A stretch of 38,882 bases of DNA, from assembly GCA_964499985.1 (NCBI GenBank), contig CAZCMX010000018.1:1-38882 (forward strand). The letters are read 5' to 3'. Both the position numbers and the translations under genes were made by a program. Of the stretch, positions 1-7,320 are shown piece by piece. Source of the DNA: UBA5734 sp964499985 (GTDB lineage: Bacteria; Bacillota; Clostridia; Saccharofermentanales; UBA5734). Positions within the stretch are counted from its first letter, which is position 1. Each line of letters starts with the position of its first letter. Below the pieces are notes generated by a model. It was not told the origin of the DNA. It saw only the letters and a program-made list of their open reading frames with translations, and did not search any database.

Positions 1-263
1 AGGGTTCCGGTACCGTTTCGATGATCACCTCCCTCGGCATCATTGCCGCCATGGGTGACCTCGGTGTGGCGCCGATCTTCCTCGCGATGGCTGCTTTCTC
101 TGGTTCTCTGTTCGGTGCCCATGTCAATGACAGTGCTTTCTGGATCACCAGCAAGATTTCTGGTCTGAGCACCTTGGGTGGTCTGAAAACCTATACCCTG
201 GTCTGCGCCATCCAGTCCATCGTCAGTTTGGTTCTCATTTTTGCGGCCAGCCTGATTTTCTAA
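1..263 (+). CDS. GntP-family permease, C-terminal fragment
   Basis: The reading frame is open from base 3, the window edge, and ends at TAA 261-263, so only the last 86 residues are present. The fragment contains the GSGTV..MIT turn and the AHVNDSAFW segment followed by a closing hydrophobic helix. These are hallmarks of the C-terminus of gluconate/sugar-acid permeases of the GntP (Gnt symporter) family. Members are inner-membrane proton symporters of about 430-450 residues for gluconate, glycerate or related hydroxy acids. The substrate cannot be told from this piece. An internal ATG at base 21 is not the start, since homologous sequence continues upstream of it. A strong hairpin terminator follows directly, so this is the last gene of an upstream unit. 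Confidence 0.8.
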   Translation, partial: GSGTVSMITSLGIIAAMGDLGVAPIFLAMAAFSGSLFGAHVNDSAFWITSKISGLSTLGGLKTYTLVCAIQSIVSLVLIFAASLIF

Positions 264-275
264 ATCCTCTGAAGC

Positions 276-320
276 AAACCGGGGCGACACACTTCCGGAT
301 CGCCCCGGTTTGTATTCATT
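276..320 (+). terminator. Intrinsic terminator after the permease gene
   Basis: A perfect 12-bp stem is formed by AAACCGGGGCGA (276-287) and TCGCCCCGGTTT (300-311), with a 12-nt loop. A T-rich but interrupted tail (TTTGTATTCATTTT) follows. It separates the permease gene from the oxidoreductase gene. Confidence 0.75.
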
Positions 321-335
321 TTATGGAGATTGACC

Positions 336-1670
336 ATGCACATCGTAGTGATCGGCGGCAATGCCGCAGGGATGAGTGCGGCTGCCAAATTGCGCCGTGG
401 CCTGTCCCAGGACGACCGGATTACGGTCTTCGAACAATCAGGTGAGACCTCTTATGGCGCCTGCGGCCTTCCTTATTATATTTCCGGCCTGAACACCGAA
501 GCCGACCGTTTGCGGATCCGCAAGCCGGAGGCTTTTATCAGAAGCGGCATCGATGTCCGCCTGTTCCACCAGGTGACCCGGATCGATCCCGGCACCCGCA
601 CTGTTCACGCCCAGGATCTGAAAACGGGCGCCCTGATAGCCGAAACCTATGACAAGCTGATCATCGCCACGGGCTCAACGCCGGTCCGGCCAGACTTGCC
701 CGGCATCGGCCTCGGTTCGATTTTCACCTTGAAAACCATTGAAGAAGCAGAAAACATCCGTCAGGCAGCCCTGGCTGCCACGGTCGAACATATTGTCATC
801 ATGGGTGCGGGCTATATCGGCCTCGAACTGGCCGAATCCTTTGCCCTGCTGCAAAAAAAAGTCCGGATCATCGAAATGGCGGAGCGGCCGATGCTGGTCA
901 TGGACCCGGAATTTTCGATCCGGATCGCCGAGACCTTGGCTGCGCATCAGGTCGAGCTTCTGACGCAAGAACGCGTCGTCGCTTTTGAGGGGCAAGGCCA
1001 AGTGGCTCAAGTGGTAACCGATCAAGGCCGTTATCCGGCAGATCTGGTCGTCGTCAGTGTCGGTACCCGGCCCAATACCGCCTTTCTCCAGGATTTGGGA
1101 CTGGAGCGGCTCGGCAATGGCGCGATCGTGGTCGATGAACAGATGCGGACCAGCATCCCCGATATCTATGCCGCCGGCGACTGCGCGACCATCCAAAATA
1201 AATTGACACACCTTCCGGTCTATTTGCCACTGGGAACCAATGCCAACAAACAGGGCAAGATCCTGGCTGAAATTTTACTGGGCCAGGATAAAAAGCTGGC
1301 TGGGGTGCTGGGCACCTCCATGTGCCGGGTTCTGGACCTCGAACTGGCCAGGACCGGCCTGAACGAGGCCGAAGCCGCCCAGGCTGGCCTCAATTGCAGC
1401 TTTGTGATCGCGGAGGCCCCCAATAAACCACCGTATTATCCAGACAACAGCAAGCTTCTGATCAAATTGTTCTATGAGACAGACAGCCATGTGATGCTGG
1501 GGGCCCAGATCTGTGGCCGCGAGGGGGCAGCCCTGCGCATCGCCACATGCGCGACCGCCATTGATGCGCAAATGACCGTCGAACAATTTGCAGTTGCCGA
1601 TCTTGGTTATGCGCCGCCATTCACCTATGTCTGGGATCCGGTCCAGATTGTTGCCGGTCTGGTCCGCTGA
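336..1670 (+). CDS. CoA-disulfide reductase-like FAD/NAD(P)H oxidoreductase
   Basis: This is a 444-residue pyridine nucleotide-disulfide oxidoreductase of the CoA-disulfide reductase/NADH oxidase type. Visible parts are the N-terminal FAD fold (VVIGGNAAGMSAA, residues 4-16), a single redox cysteine at position 43 in GACGLPYYI, the NAD(P)H fold (GAGYIG, 157-162), the second FAD motif AAGDCA (279-284), and a C-terminal dimerisation domain with DLGYAPPF near 422-429. A lone Cys43 is the arrangement used by CoA-disulfide reductases, which cycle a Cys-S-S-CoA intermediate; related enzymes reduce O2 or other disulfides. No rhodanese domain is attached. The ATG at 336 has GGAG seven bases upstream, and a TTG two codons earlier is less likely. 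It precedes CoA-transferase-like genes, which fits a role in CoA metabolism, but the exact substrate is inferred. Confidence 0.8.
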   Translation: MHIVVIGGNAAGMSAAAKLRRGLSQDDRITVFEQSGETSYGACGLPYYISGLNTEADRLRIRKPEAFIRSGIDVRLFHQVTRIDPGTRTVHAQDLKTGALIAETYDKLIIATGSTPVRPDLPGIGLGSIFTLKTIEEAENIRQAALAATVEHIVIMGAGYIGLELAESFALLQKKVRIIEMAERPMLVMDPEFSIRIAETLAAHQVELLTQERVVAFEGQGQVAQVVTDQGRYPADLVVVSVGTRPNTAFLQDLGLERLGNGAIVVDEQMRTSIPDIYAAGDCATIQNKLTHLPVYLPLGTNANKQGKILAEILLGQDKKLAGVLGTSMCRVLDLELARTGLNEAEAAQAGLNCSFVIAEAPNKPPYYPDNSKLLIKLFYETDSHVMLGAQICGREGAALRIATCATAIDAQMTVEQFAVADLGYAPPFTYVWDPVQIVAGLVR

Positions 1671-1725
1671 GCCTACCACAAGGGACCAGGACCCTCTCGT
1701 GCCTGGGACCAGAAGGAGAAAAGAA

Positions 1726-2526
1726 ATGGAAAAAATCGTGACGCTGCCGGAGGCTGTGTCCCGGGTCCGGGACGGCCAGACCATTGCCTTTGGCGGCAAT
1801 GTCCTGCATCGCAGCCCCATGGCTGCCGTGCTCGAACTGGTCCGCCAGGGACAAAAGAATCTGCACCTGGTCAAAACAGCGATCGCCCTCGAGGTCGACC
1901 TGCTTTGCGCCAGTGGCCAGGTGGACACGGTGACGGCCGGTTATGTCGGCTATGAAACAGAATTTGGCCTCTGCGCCTTTTACCGCCGCGCAGTGGAATC
2001 CGGGCGCACCCGCGCCAATGAAAATGCCTGTTATACCGTCATCACCAGCTTCCGGGCCGCGATCCAGGGGGTGCCCTTCCTGCCGGTGCGCGGTCTTCAG
2101 GGCAGCGACCTGGTCGAGGCGGTGGATTTCCGCCCGGTGACCTGCCCCTATACGGGGGAACAGCTCTATGCCTGCCGGGCAATCCAGCCGGATGTGGCAT
2201 TCCTTCATGTCCAGCAGGCTGACCGTCAGGGCAATGCCCGGATCAGCGGTCCCCATTATGAAGACCTGCTGATCGCGCGGGCCGCCAAAACAGTGATCCT
2301 CAGCGCCGAAGAGATTGTCGATGATGACTTCTTTGCCAGCGATCCGCACCAGTGTGACATCCCGGGCCTATTGGTGGATGCAGTCGTCCACATGCCAGGC
2401 GGCGCGGCGCCGGGAACCTGCAGTGGCCATTATGGCTTGGACCGCGAGGTTCTGCGTTCATTCAAGGCGGCCAAAACCCCGGCAGAAGCCCTGGCCGTTT
2501 TCGGACTCCAGGAGGTGGTGTCATGA
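1726..2526 (+). CDS. Family I CoA-transferase-like protein, subunit A
   Basis: This 266-residue protein resembles the A subunit of glutaconate CoA-transferase (GctA) and the IpdA-type steroid-ring hydrolase subunits. Recognisable stretches are the N-terminal DGQTIAFGGN segment, the GVPFLPVRGLQGSDL segment that matches the GLPFLPV..QGS region of GctA, DVAFLHVQQADRQGNARI, and HQCDIPGLLVDAVVHMPGGAAPGTC. The start at 1726 has AGAAGGAGAAAAGAA just upstream; the frame is open further 5' but lacks a better site. It overlaps the B-subunit gene by four bases (ATGA), so the two are translationally coupled. Because subunit B seems to lack the catalytic glutamate, the pair may not transfer CoA at all. 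It could instead act as a hydrolase or lyase on an acyl-CoA, as IpdAB does. Confidence 0.75.
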   Translation: MEKIVTLPEAVSRVRDGQTIAFGGNVLHRSPMAAVLELVRQGQKNLHLVKTAIALEVDLLCASGQVDTVTAGYVGYETEFGLCAFYRRAVESGRTRANENACYTVITSFRAAIQGVPFLPVRGLQGSDLVEAVDFRPVTCPYTGEQLYACRAIQPDVAFLHVQQADRQGNARISGPHYEDLLIARAAKTVILSAEEIVDDDFFASDPHQCDIPGLLVDAVVHMPGGAAPGTCSGHYGLDREVLRSFKAAKTPAEALAVFGLQEVVS

Positions 2527-3233
2527 CCTATGCAGCTCCCGATCTGATGGCCATTGCCATGGCAAGGTCGTTGCAGGACGGCGAAACCGTCTTCCATGGC
2601 CTGGCCTCACCTCTGCCGATGGTGGCCATCCAGCTGGCCCAGAAGGCCTACGGCAAAAATTTGCAGTATGTGAACATCACGGGTGGCTATCGAGTCGTTC
2701 CCGACCATTTTGAAATGTCCACCGATGGCGACAACCTCTATCAAGGTACATCCTGCACCTTTGATCTGACCGATATTTTTGACCTGGCCGCCAGGGGGGA
2801 GCTGGATACGGCTTTCCTCAGTGGTGCCCAGGTGGATGCCCGGGCGACCTTGAACAATACCTGCATCGGTCCATTCGCCAAGCCCAAGGTCAAGCTGCCT
2901 GGCGGAGCCGGCAGTGCCGTCCTCGTGCCCAATGCCCGGCGCTCCCTGATCTGGCGGACCAAGCATGACTTGCGGACCTTCGTCGAAAAGGTGGACTTTG
3001 CCACCAGCTCCGGCCAGGTCGAAAAGGTGTTTACGCCGCTCTGTGTATTTGAGAACCGTGGTGGCCGCCTGGAGCTGGCTGCCCTGTATCCCGGTGTCAC
3101 CTATGAAGAGGTGCAGCAGAATACGGCCTTCCCGATTGGCGATCACTATCAGGACATGCCAGCCCCGGAAGCGTTCGAACTGGCCGCACTGCAGCAAATT
3201 GACCCGGAAAATATCCGCGCCTGCGAATTTTAA
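2523..3233 (+). CDS. Family I CoA-transferase-like protein, subunit B
   Basis: A 236-residue partner of the preceding A subunit, starting inside its stop codon. It has the subunit-B fold signatures: DGETVFHGLASPLPMVA, DTAFLSGAQVDARATLNNTCIG, KLPGGAGSA and TSSGQVEKVFTPLCVF. In glutaconate CoA-transferase subunit B the catalytic glutamate sits in the ...IVESG... strand. My hand alignment puts NITGG here, giving Thr53 in place of the glutamate. True family I transferases need this residue to form the glutamyl-CoA thioester, while IpdAB-type relatives lack it. This points to an atypical, possibly non-transferase, activity. The next recognisable sequence downstream is a broken phosphate butyryltransferase-like gene. 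Confidence 0.75.
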   Translation: MTYAAPDLMAIAMARSLQDGETVFHGLASPLPMVAIQLAQKAYGKNLQYVNITGGYRVVPDHFEMSTDGDNLYQGTSCTFDLTDIFDLAARGELDTAFLSGAQVDARATLNNTCIGPFAKPKVKLPGGAGSAVLVPNARRSLIWRTKHDLRTFVEKVDFATSSGQVEKVFTPLCVFENRGGRLELAALYPGVTYEEVQQNTAFPIGDHYQDMPAPEAFELAALQQIDPENIRACEF

Positions 3234-3322
3234 CCGCATCTGACAGGCCAGGATGATTGCAGAACCAGTGCCTTTTATCCAGGCCTTGCTGGACCATGCA
3301 ATCTGTAGGCGCGTGATCAGCC

Positions 3323-3451
3323 ATGAAAAACTACGCGGAACTGATCGAACGGCTGTGCGCCGGCAAGTCCATCAAGTGGGTGGCTGTGGTGGTGGCAGAA
3401 GACGAAGCTGCCGCCTGGAAAGCCATCACAGCCCGCGAGTATGGCATTTGA
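3323..3451 (+). pseudogene. N-terminal fragment resembling phosphate butyryltransferase
   Basis: A 42-codon frame (MKNYAELIERL...VAVVVAEDEAAAWKAI...) ends at TGA 3449-3451. It resembles the first 40 residues of phosphate butyryl/acetyltransferases, which begin with a helix followed by a K.VAVA.AEDE..L.A strand-turn. The remaining roughly 260 residues are absent; the sequence passes directly into the AT-rich promoter of the ribosomal block. It has no clear ribosome binding site. I read it as a remnant cut at its 3' side, probably once part of the acyl-CoA unit upstream. A genuine small protein is possible but less likely. Confidence 0.5.
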
Positions 3452-3495
3452 TGTGGAACTGTTGTAGAATTATTGAGTTCGAGAGCGAATTTTGT

Positions 3496-3524
3496 TTGAC
3501 AAGGTCCCTCCTTTGTGGTAAATT
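3496..3524 (+). promoter_or_regulatory. Sigma-A promoter of rpmG-secE-nusG block
   Basis: TTGACA (3496-3501) is followed after exactly 17 bases by TAAATT (3519-3524), in a locally AT-rich stretch. It lies about 85 bases upstream of rpmG and is the obvious start of the transcript. Confidence 0.7.
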
Positions 3525-3610
3525 CTTGTTTGCTCATCCACAAGAGGGATCTTTTTTTATGGAAAGAAACCCGATTTAAGACTGATAAAGACAAGGCGGA
3601 GGATTGAACC

Positions 3611-3775
3611 ATGGCTAAGGCAGGCGCACGCGATAAGATCACCCTGGCTTGCACCGATTGCAAGCAGCGCAACTACAACTCGATGAAGAACAAGAAGAAC
3701 GACCCGGACCGGCTCGAAATGAAAAAGTACTGCCGGTTCTGCCGCAAGCACACGGTTCATCGCGAAACAAAATAA
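3611..3775 (+). CDS. rpmG: 50S ribosomal protein L33 (zinc-binding type)
   Basis: This 54-residue protein starts at ATG 3611 behind GGCGGAGG. It carries two CxxC pairs, CTDC near residues 13-16 and CRFC near 43-46, which form the zinc ribbon of the C-plus form of L33. L33 is part of the large ribosomal subunit near the exit site. The basic, short sequence with NYNSMKNKKNDPDRLEMKKYC matches the family along its whole length. It is the first gene of the rpmG-secE-nusG-rplKA transcript, a standard order in Gram-positives. A zinc-free paralogue elsewhere is possible but not visible here. Confidence 0.95.
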   Translation: MAKAGARDKITLACTDCKQRNYNSMKNKKNDPDRLEMKKYCRFCRKHTVHRETK

Positions 3776-3806
3776 ACAGCTTCACGCTGGACAGGATGTG
3801 TTGATT

Positions 3807-4208
3807 ATGGCAGACAGCAAAACAACCAAACAGGCCGAGAAAAAGACAGGCAAGAGCGGGTCCAACCGTTTCGCCGCCTATTTTACCCGCGTCGGCAAGG
3901 GGCTTGCCGCTTTTTTTGCCGGCATGAAGGCCGAAGTCAAGCGGATCATGTGGCCAGACCGGAAAAAGCTGGTCCAGAGCACCGCAACCGTCCTGGCGAT
4001 CATCGTTATTGCCGGAGCAATTCTGTTTGCCGTTGACTCTCTGCTCGGAGGCATCCTGACCGCTGTTGGCTTCTATACGCCTGCAGCACCCGCTCAGACA
4101 ACCGCCACCACCGTGGCAGCAGAAACCTCGGCTGCCGAGACGACTGTTGCCGAAGTGGCCGAAACCACAGCTGCGGCTGCGGCTTCAGAAACAACCGCCG
4201 CAAACTGA
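3807..4208 (+). CDS. secE: Preprotein translocase subunit SecE with extended C-terminal tail
   Basis: SecE clamps the SecY channel in the cytoplasmic membrane. The conserved core is present: an amphipathic segment (FFAGMKAEVKRIMWPDRKKL) followed by one transmembrane helix (about residues 52-75). The protein is 133 residues if started at ATG 3807, with AGGA ten bases upstream; GTG 3798 and TTG 3801 are in frame but poorly spaced. Gram-positive SecE usually has 60-75 residues. Here roughly 35 residues of Ala/Thr/Glu/Val low-complexity sequence follow the helix. Given SecE topology this tail would lie outside the cell. The N-terminal Lys-rich extension of about 25 residues is less unusual. Confidence 0.93.
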   Translation: MADSKTTKQAEKKTGKSGSNRFAAYFTRVGKGLAAFFAGMKAEVKRIMWPDRKKLVQSTATVLAIIVIAGAILFAVDSLLGGILTAVGFYTPAAPAQTTATTVAAETSAAETTVAEVAETTAAAAASETTAAN

Positions 4209-4248
4209 CCGCCGGTTTGGCGTTGCGGTCCTAAGGAGCTAGAAGCGA

Positions 4249-4794
4249 ATGGCAGATGCTTTGAATAGTGCGCCCAACGAGGCCAAATGGTACGTTGTCC
4301 ACACTTACTCGGGCTACGAAAACAAGGTCAAGGCGACCCTTGAGCAGATCGTCGAGAACCGCGGCATCCATGACTTCATCCAGGAAGTCTCCGTGCCGAT
4401 GGAAGAACAGGTTGAGATCAAGGATGGCAAGAAAAAGGTCACCCAGCGCAAGATCTACCCTGGCTATGTCCTGGTCAAGATGATCCTCACCGACGAAATC
4501 TGGTACATCGTGCGCAATACGCGCGGCGTGACTGGCTTTGTCGGCCCCTCAAGCTCGAAACCGACCCCCCTGACCGAAGAGGAGCTCATGCTGATGGGCC
4601 TCGAATCGACCTGGGAACCCGTGGTCGACTACGGCGTCGGCGATTCCGTCAAGGTCATCAATGGACCTCTGGAAAGCTTCATCGGCACCGTCGAGGAGAT
4701 CAATCTCGAGAAAAAGAAAGTCCGCGTGCTGGTCTCCATGTTCGGCCGCGAAACCCCGGTCGAGCTGGAGCTGACCCAGATCTTGCGCATCTGA
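4249..4794 (+). CDS. nusG: Transcription termination/antitermination protein NusG
   Basis: The protein has 181 residues, the usual length of bacterial NusG. The N-terminal NGN domain (about residues 12-115) includes KWYVVHTYSGYENKVK, IYPGYVLVKM and RNTRGVTGFVG. The KOW domain lies at about 128-160 (GDSVKVINGPLESFIGTVEEI). NusG binds the RNA polymerase clamp and modulates pausing and Rho-dependent termination. The start is behind TAAGGAGCT. It sits in the conserved order between secE and rplK. Confidence 0.97.
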   Translation: MADALNSAPNEAKWYVVHTYSGYENKVKATLEQIVENRGIHDFIQEVSVPMEEQVEIKDGKKKVTQRKIYPGYVLVKMILTDEIWYIVRNTRGVTGFVGPSSSKPTPLTEEELMLMGLESTWEPVVDYGVGDSVKVINGPLESFIGTVEEINLEKKKVRVLVSMFGRETPVELELTQILRI

Positions 4795-4919
4795 CCGGCA
4801 GGACCCAGACCGACTCATCACGCACCCGAGGGTGCACGAAAACGATTCCTCACGCCTTCAGGCGCTGAAGATAAGGCAGCCGGGACTTGCCCGGCAAACA
4901 TTTTGGGAGGTGGACGTAT

Positions 4920-5348
4920 ATGGCCAAGAAAATTACCGGGTATGTAAAATTACAGATCCCCGCAGGTAAAGCTACGCCAGCGCCACCGGTTGGACCAGCT
5001 CTGGGTCAGCACGGCGTCAATATCGCCGGGTTTGTCAAAGAGTTCAATGAAAGAACTGCCAAGGATGTCGGCCTGATCATTCCGGTCATCATCACGGTCT
5101 ATGCAGACCGTTCCTTCTCTTTCATTACCAAGACTCCACCGGTGCCTGTATTGCTCAAGAAAGCCTGCAACATCGAAAGTGGTTCGGGCAAGCCGAACAA
5201 AGACAAAGTCGCCAAGATCACCAAGTCCGAAGTCATGAAGATCGCCCAGATCAAACTGGTCGACACCAATGCTTCCGACCTTGAATCCTGCGCCCGCATG
5301 GTCGCCGGAACTGCCCGCAGCATGGGCATCGTGGTCATCGAAGGCTAA
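4920..5348 (+). CDS. rplK: 50S ribosomal protein L11
   Basis: This 142-residue protein matches L11 along its length: the N-terminal domain with AGKATPAPPVGPALGQHGVNI and the C-terminal RNA-binding domain ending in TARSMGIVV. L11 binds the GTPase-associated region of 23S rRNA. ATG 4920 has GGGAGGTGG upstream. The frame is open 33 bases further 5' with no supporting site. The 125-base gap after nusG contains short GC hairpins, for example GCCGGG...CCCGGC at about 4879-4894, with no T-run, so co-transcription with nusG is likely. Confidence 0.97.
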   Translation: MAKKITGYVKLQIPAGKATPAPPVGPALGQHGVNIAGFVKEFNERTAKDVGLIIPVIITVYADRSFSFITKTPPVPVLLKKACNIESGSGKPNKDKVAKITKSEVMKIAQIKLVDTNASDLESCARMVAGTARSMGIVVIEG

Positions 5349-5368
5349 GGCGAAGGAGAGGATTGTAA

Positions 5369-6061
5369 ATGAAGAAGGGTAAACGTTATACTGCCGCTGC
5401 TTCACTGGTCGACCGCTCCATGAGCTACGAGCCAGCTGAAGCCATCACCTTGGTCCAGCAGACCGCCAAAGCCAAATTCGACGAATCCGTCGAATTGCAT
5501 ATCCGTCTCGGTGTCGACTCCCGCCATGCCGACCAGCAGGTCCGCGGCGCTGTCGTCCTGCCCCATGGCACCGGCCGCACCAAGCGCGTCCTGGTCTTCG
5601 CCAAGGGCCCGAAGGCCGATGAAGCGACTGCCGCCGGCGCCGATTTTGTCGGTGCAGATGAGCTGGTTGCCAAGATCACCTCGGAAAACTGGTTCGATTA
5701 TGACGTCGTCGTTGCCACCCCGGACATGATGGGTGTGGTCGGCCGCCTCGGTAAGCTGCTCGGTCCGAAAGGCCTGATGCCTAACCCGAAGTCCGGCACC
5801 GTCACCATGGACATCGCCCGCGCGATCGCCGAAATCAAAGCCGGTAAGATCGAATACCGCCTCGACAAGACGAACATCATCCACTGCCCCATCGGCAAGG
5901 TCTCCTTCGGTCAGGAAAAGCTGGCCGAGAACTTCAAGACCCTGATGGATGCCGTCATCAAGGCCAAACCGGCCGCAGCGAAGGGCCACTACCTGCGTAG
6001 TGTCACCATCACTTCGACCATGGGCCCGGGTATCAAAGTCAATACCACCAAGCTGGTTTAA
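5369..6061 (+). CDS. rplA: 50S ribosomal protein L1
   Basis: A 230-residue L1, full length. It forms the ribosomal L1 stalk and binds 23S rRNA; in many bacteria it also represses its own operon through the mRNA. Clear markers are KFDESVELHIRLGVDSRHADQQVRG near the N-terminus, the domain II loop with LGPKGLMPNPKSGTV, and the C-terminal TSTMGPGIKVN. The start sits behind AAGGAGAGG, 20 bases after rplK. It is the last gene before an internal promoter and leader. Confidence 0.97.
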   Translation: MKKGKRYTAAASLVDRSMSYEPAEAITLVQQTAKAKFDESVELHIRLGVDSRHADQQVRGAVVLPHGTGRTKRVLVFAKGPKADEATAAGADFVGADELVAKITSENWFDYDVVVATPDMMGVVGRLGKLLGPKGLMPNPKSGTVTMDIARAIAEIKAGKIEYRLDKTNIIHCPIGKVSFGQEKLAENFKTLMDAVIKAKPAAAKGHYLRSVTITSTMGPGIKVNTTKLV

Positions 6062-6062
6062 G

Positions 6063-6091
6063 TTGACAATTTGACCAGGCCCCCCTATACT
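6063..6091 (+). promoter_or_regulatory. Sigma-A promoter for rplJ-rplL
   Basis: TTGACA (6063-6068), 17-base spacer, TATACT (6086-6091). It begins one base after the rplA stop codon and drives the L10 leader. Confidence 0.8.
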
Positions 6092-6097
6092 TGTCCA

Positions 6098-6272
6098 ATG
6101 CGCCCAAGACAGCAGGAATCCATCGCACTGGTGGATTGAAAAGACCATCCTGCCGAGGTAGCAGACTGAACCAGGCCCCGCATGCCTCGATCAACCGTCG
6201 CTGGACCATGCGAACTGCCGATTGGATTTGTCTTGCAAACCCCTCACTGTCTTGCTGGCGTGAGGGGTTTTT
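6098..6272 (+). ncRNA. L10 leader (autoregulatory rplJ-rplL leader)
   Basis: The 205-base stretch between the rplJ promoter and the gene has no coding frame but ends in an intrinsic terminator just ahead of rplJ. This is the layout of the L10 leader of Gram-positives, where the L10-L12 complex binds the nascent RNA and favours termination. I infer the class from position and the terminal hairpin; I did not fold the full RNA. The 5' end is estimated from the promoter. Confidence 0.7.
6238..6272 (+). terminator. Attenuator terminator in the rplJ leader
   Basis: A 10-bp perfect stem, AACCCCTCAC (6238-6247) with GTGAGGGGTT (6260-6269), runs into TTTTT (6268-6272). It lies 25 bases upstream of the rplJ start, so read-through must be controlled. 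Confidence 0.85.
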
Positions 6273-6296
6273 ATTTCGAAAAAAGGAGGTACTCCC

Positions 6297-6839
6297 ATGC
6301 CCAGTAAGAAAATTCTTGAACAAAAGGCTCAGGTTGTCGCAGATCTTGCCGCAGAGTTCAAGCAAGCTCAGGCGATGGTATTCGTTGAATACCGCGGTCT
6401 GACCGTTGCCCAGGACACTGCCATGCGCGCTGAATTGCGCAAGGCCGGCGTCACATACCAAGTCGTCAAGAACACCCTGTCTGGCCGTGCGCTCGAGATC
6501 GCTGGTGTCACCGGCGTCGAAGAGATGCTCAAAGGTCCGATCGCCATCGCTTTCAGCAAAGACGACATCACGGCTCCCGCCAAGGCTGTCAAACCCTTTG
6601 CTGACAAATTCGATGTCATGAAGATCGTTGGCGGCGTCCTGGAAGGCAAAGCGATTTCTGCCAGCGATGTGCAGAATCTGGCTGCCATTCCCAGCAAAGA
6701 CGTGCTCTATGGCCAAGTCGTGTTCACCCTGCTGGCGCCGATCACCGGTCTGGCTGTCGCGCTCAACGAAATCGCCAAGAAAGGCGAAGAAGCTGGCGTT
6801 GCCACAGTCGCTGAGCTCGCAGTTGTCGCAGCTGAATAA
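6297..6839 (+). CDS. rplJ: 50S ribosomal protein L10
   Basis: This 180-residue L10 anchors L7/L12 dimers to the ribosome stalk. Sequence markers are an N-terminal K-I-L-E-Q-K helix, AQAMVFVEYRGLTVAQDTAMRAELR, VVKNTLSGRAL, GPIAIAFSKDD and the C-terminal alanine-rich helix that binds L12. ATG 6297 follows AAAGGAGGT with ideal spacing. Expression is likely under the upstream leader attenuator. Confidence 0.97.
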   Translation: MPSKKILEQKAQVVADLAAEFKQAQAMVFVEYRGLTVAQDTAMRAELRKAGVTYQVVKNTLSGRALEIAGVTGVEEMLKGPIAIAFSKDDITAPAKAVKPFADKFDVMKIVGGVLEGKAISASDVQNLAAIPSKDVLYGQVVFTLLAPITGLAVALNEIAKKGEEAGVATVAELAVVAAE

Positions 6840-6902
6840 TCCATATCCTGCCCACCCAACACCAAGATCCTGAGTGGATCAATTAAAATGGAGGTATTTA
6901 CC

Positions 6903-7286
6903 ATGGCTAGTGAAAAAATCACCAAATTCATCGAAGAAGTCAAAGCCCTGTCCGTCATGGAACTGGCTGAACTCGTCAAAGCCCTCGAAACCGAATTCGG
7001 CGTGTCCGCCGCTGCAATGGCTGTTGCTGCCCCGGCTGCCGGTGGTGCTGCCCCGGCTGCTGCCGTTGAAGAGCAGACCGAATTCACCGTCATCCTCAAG
7101 GAAGCTGGCGCTGCCAAGATCAACGTCATCAAGGCTGTCCGCGAGCTGACCGGCCTCGGCCTCAAGGAAGCCAAAGACCTCGTCGATGGCGCTCCGAAAG
7201 CCGTCAAGGAAAACGTCAGCAAGGAAGACGCCGACGCTGTTGCCGCCAAGCTCAAGGAAGCTGGCGCTGTCGTCGAAATCAAGTAA
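6903..7286 (+). CDS. rplL: 50S ribosomal protein L7/L12
   Basis: This 127-residue protein has the standard layout: an N-terminal dimerisation domain (residues 1-35), an Ala/Pro/Gly hinge (AAPAAGGAAPAAA, about 42-56) and a C-terminal domain (EFTVILKEAGAAKINVIKAVRELTGLGLKEAKDLV) that recruits translation GTPases. The chosen ATG 6903 has GGAGGT eight bases upstream; an ATG inside that Shine-Dalgarno sequence is in frame but not credible. A terminator and tRNA genes follow in place of the usual rpoB. Confidence 0.97.
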   Translation: MASEKITKFIEEVKALSVMELAELVKALETEFGVSAAAMAVAAPAAGGAAPAAAVEEQTEFTVILKEAGAAKINVIKAVRELTGLGLKEAKDLVDGAPKAVKENVSKEDADAVAAKLKEAGAVVEIK

Positions 7287-7320
7287 GAACCCCTTTCTTG
7301 CGCAAGGTTTTGTCTGCCTG

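Noticed and set aside
3253..3579. A 108-codon plus-strand frame over the ptb-like fragment and rpmG promoter.
   Set aside because: It crosses a strong promoter and a different frame here matches a known family; the composition is not protein-like.
4795..4919. GC-rich small hairpins between nusG and rplK as a terminator.
   Set aside because: No T-run follows any of them, and nusG-rplK co-transcription is usual.
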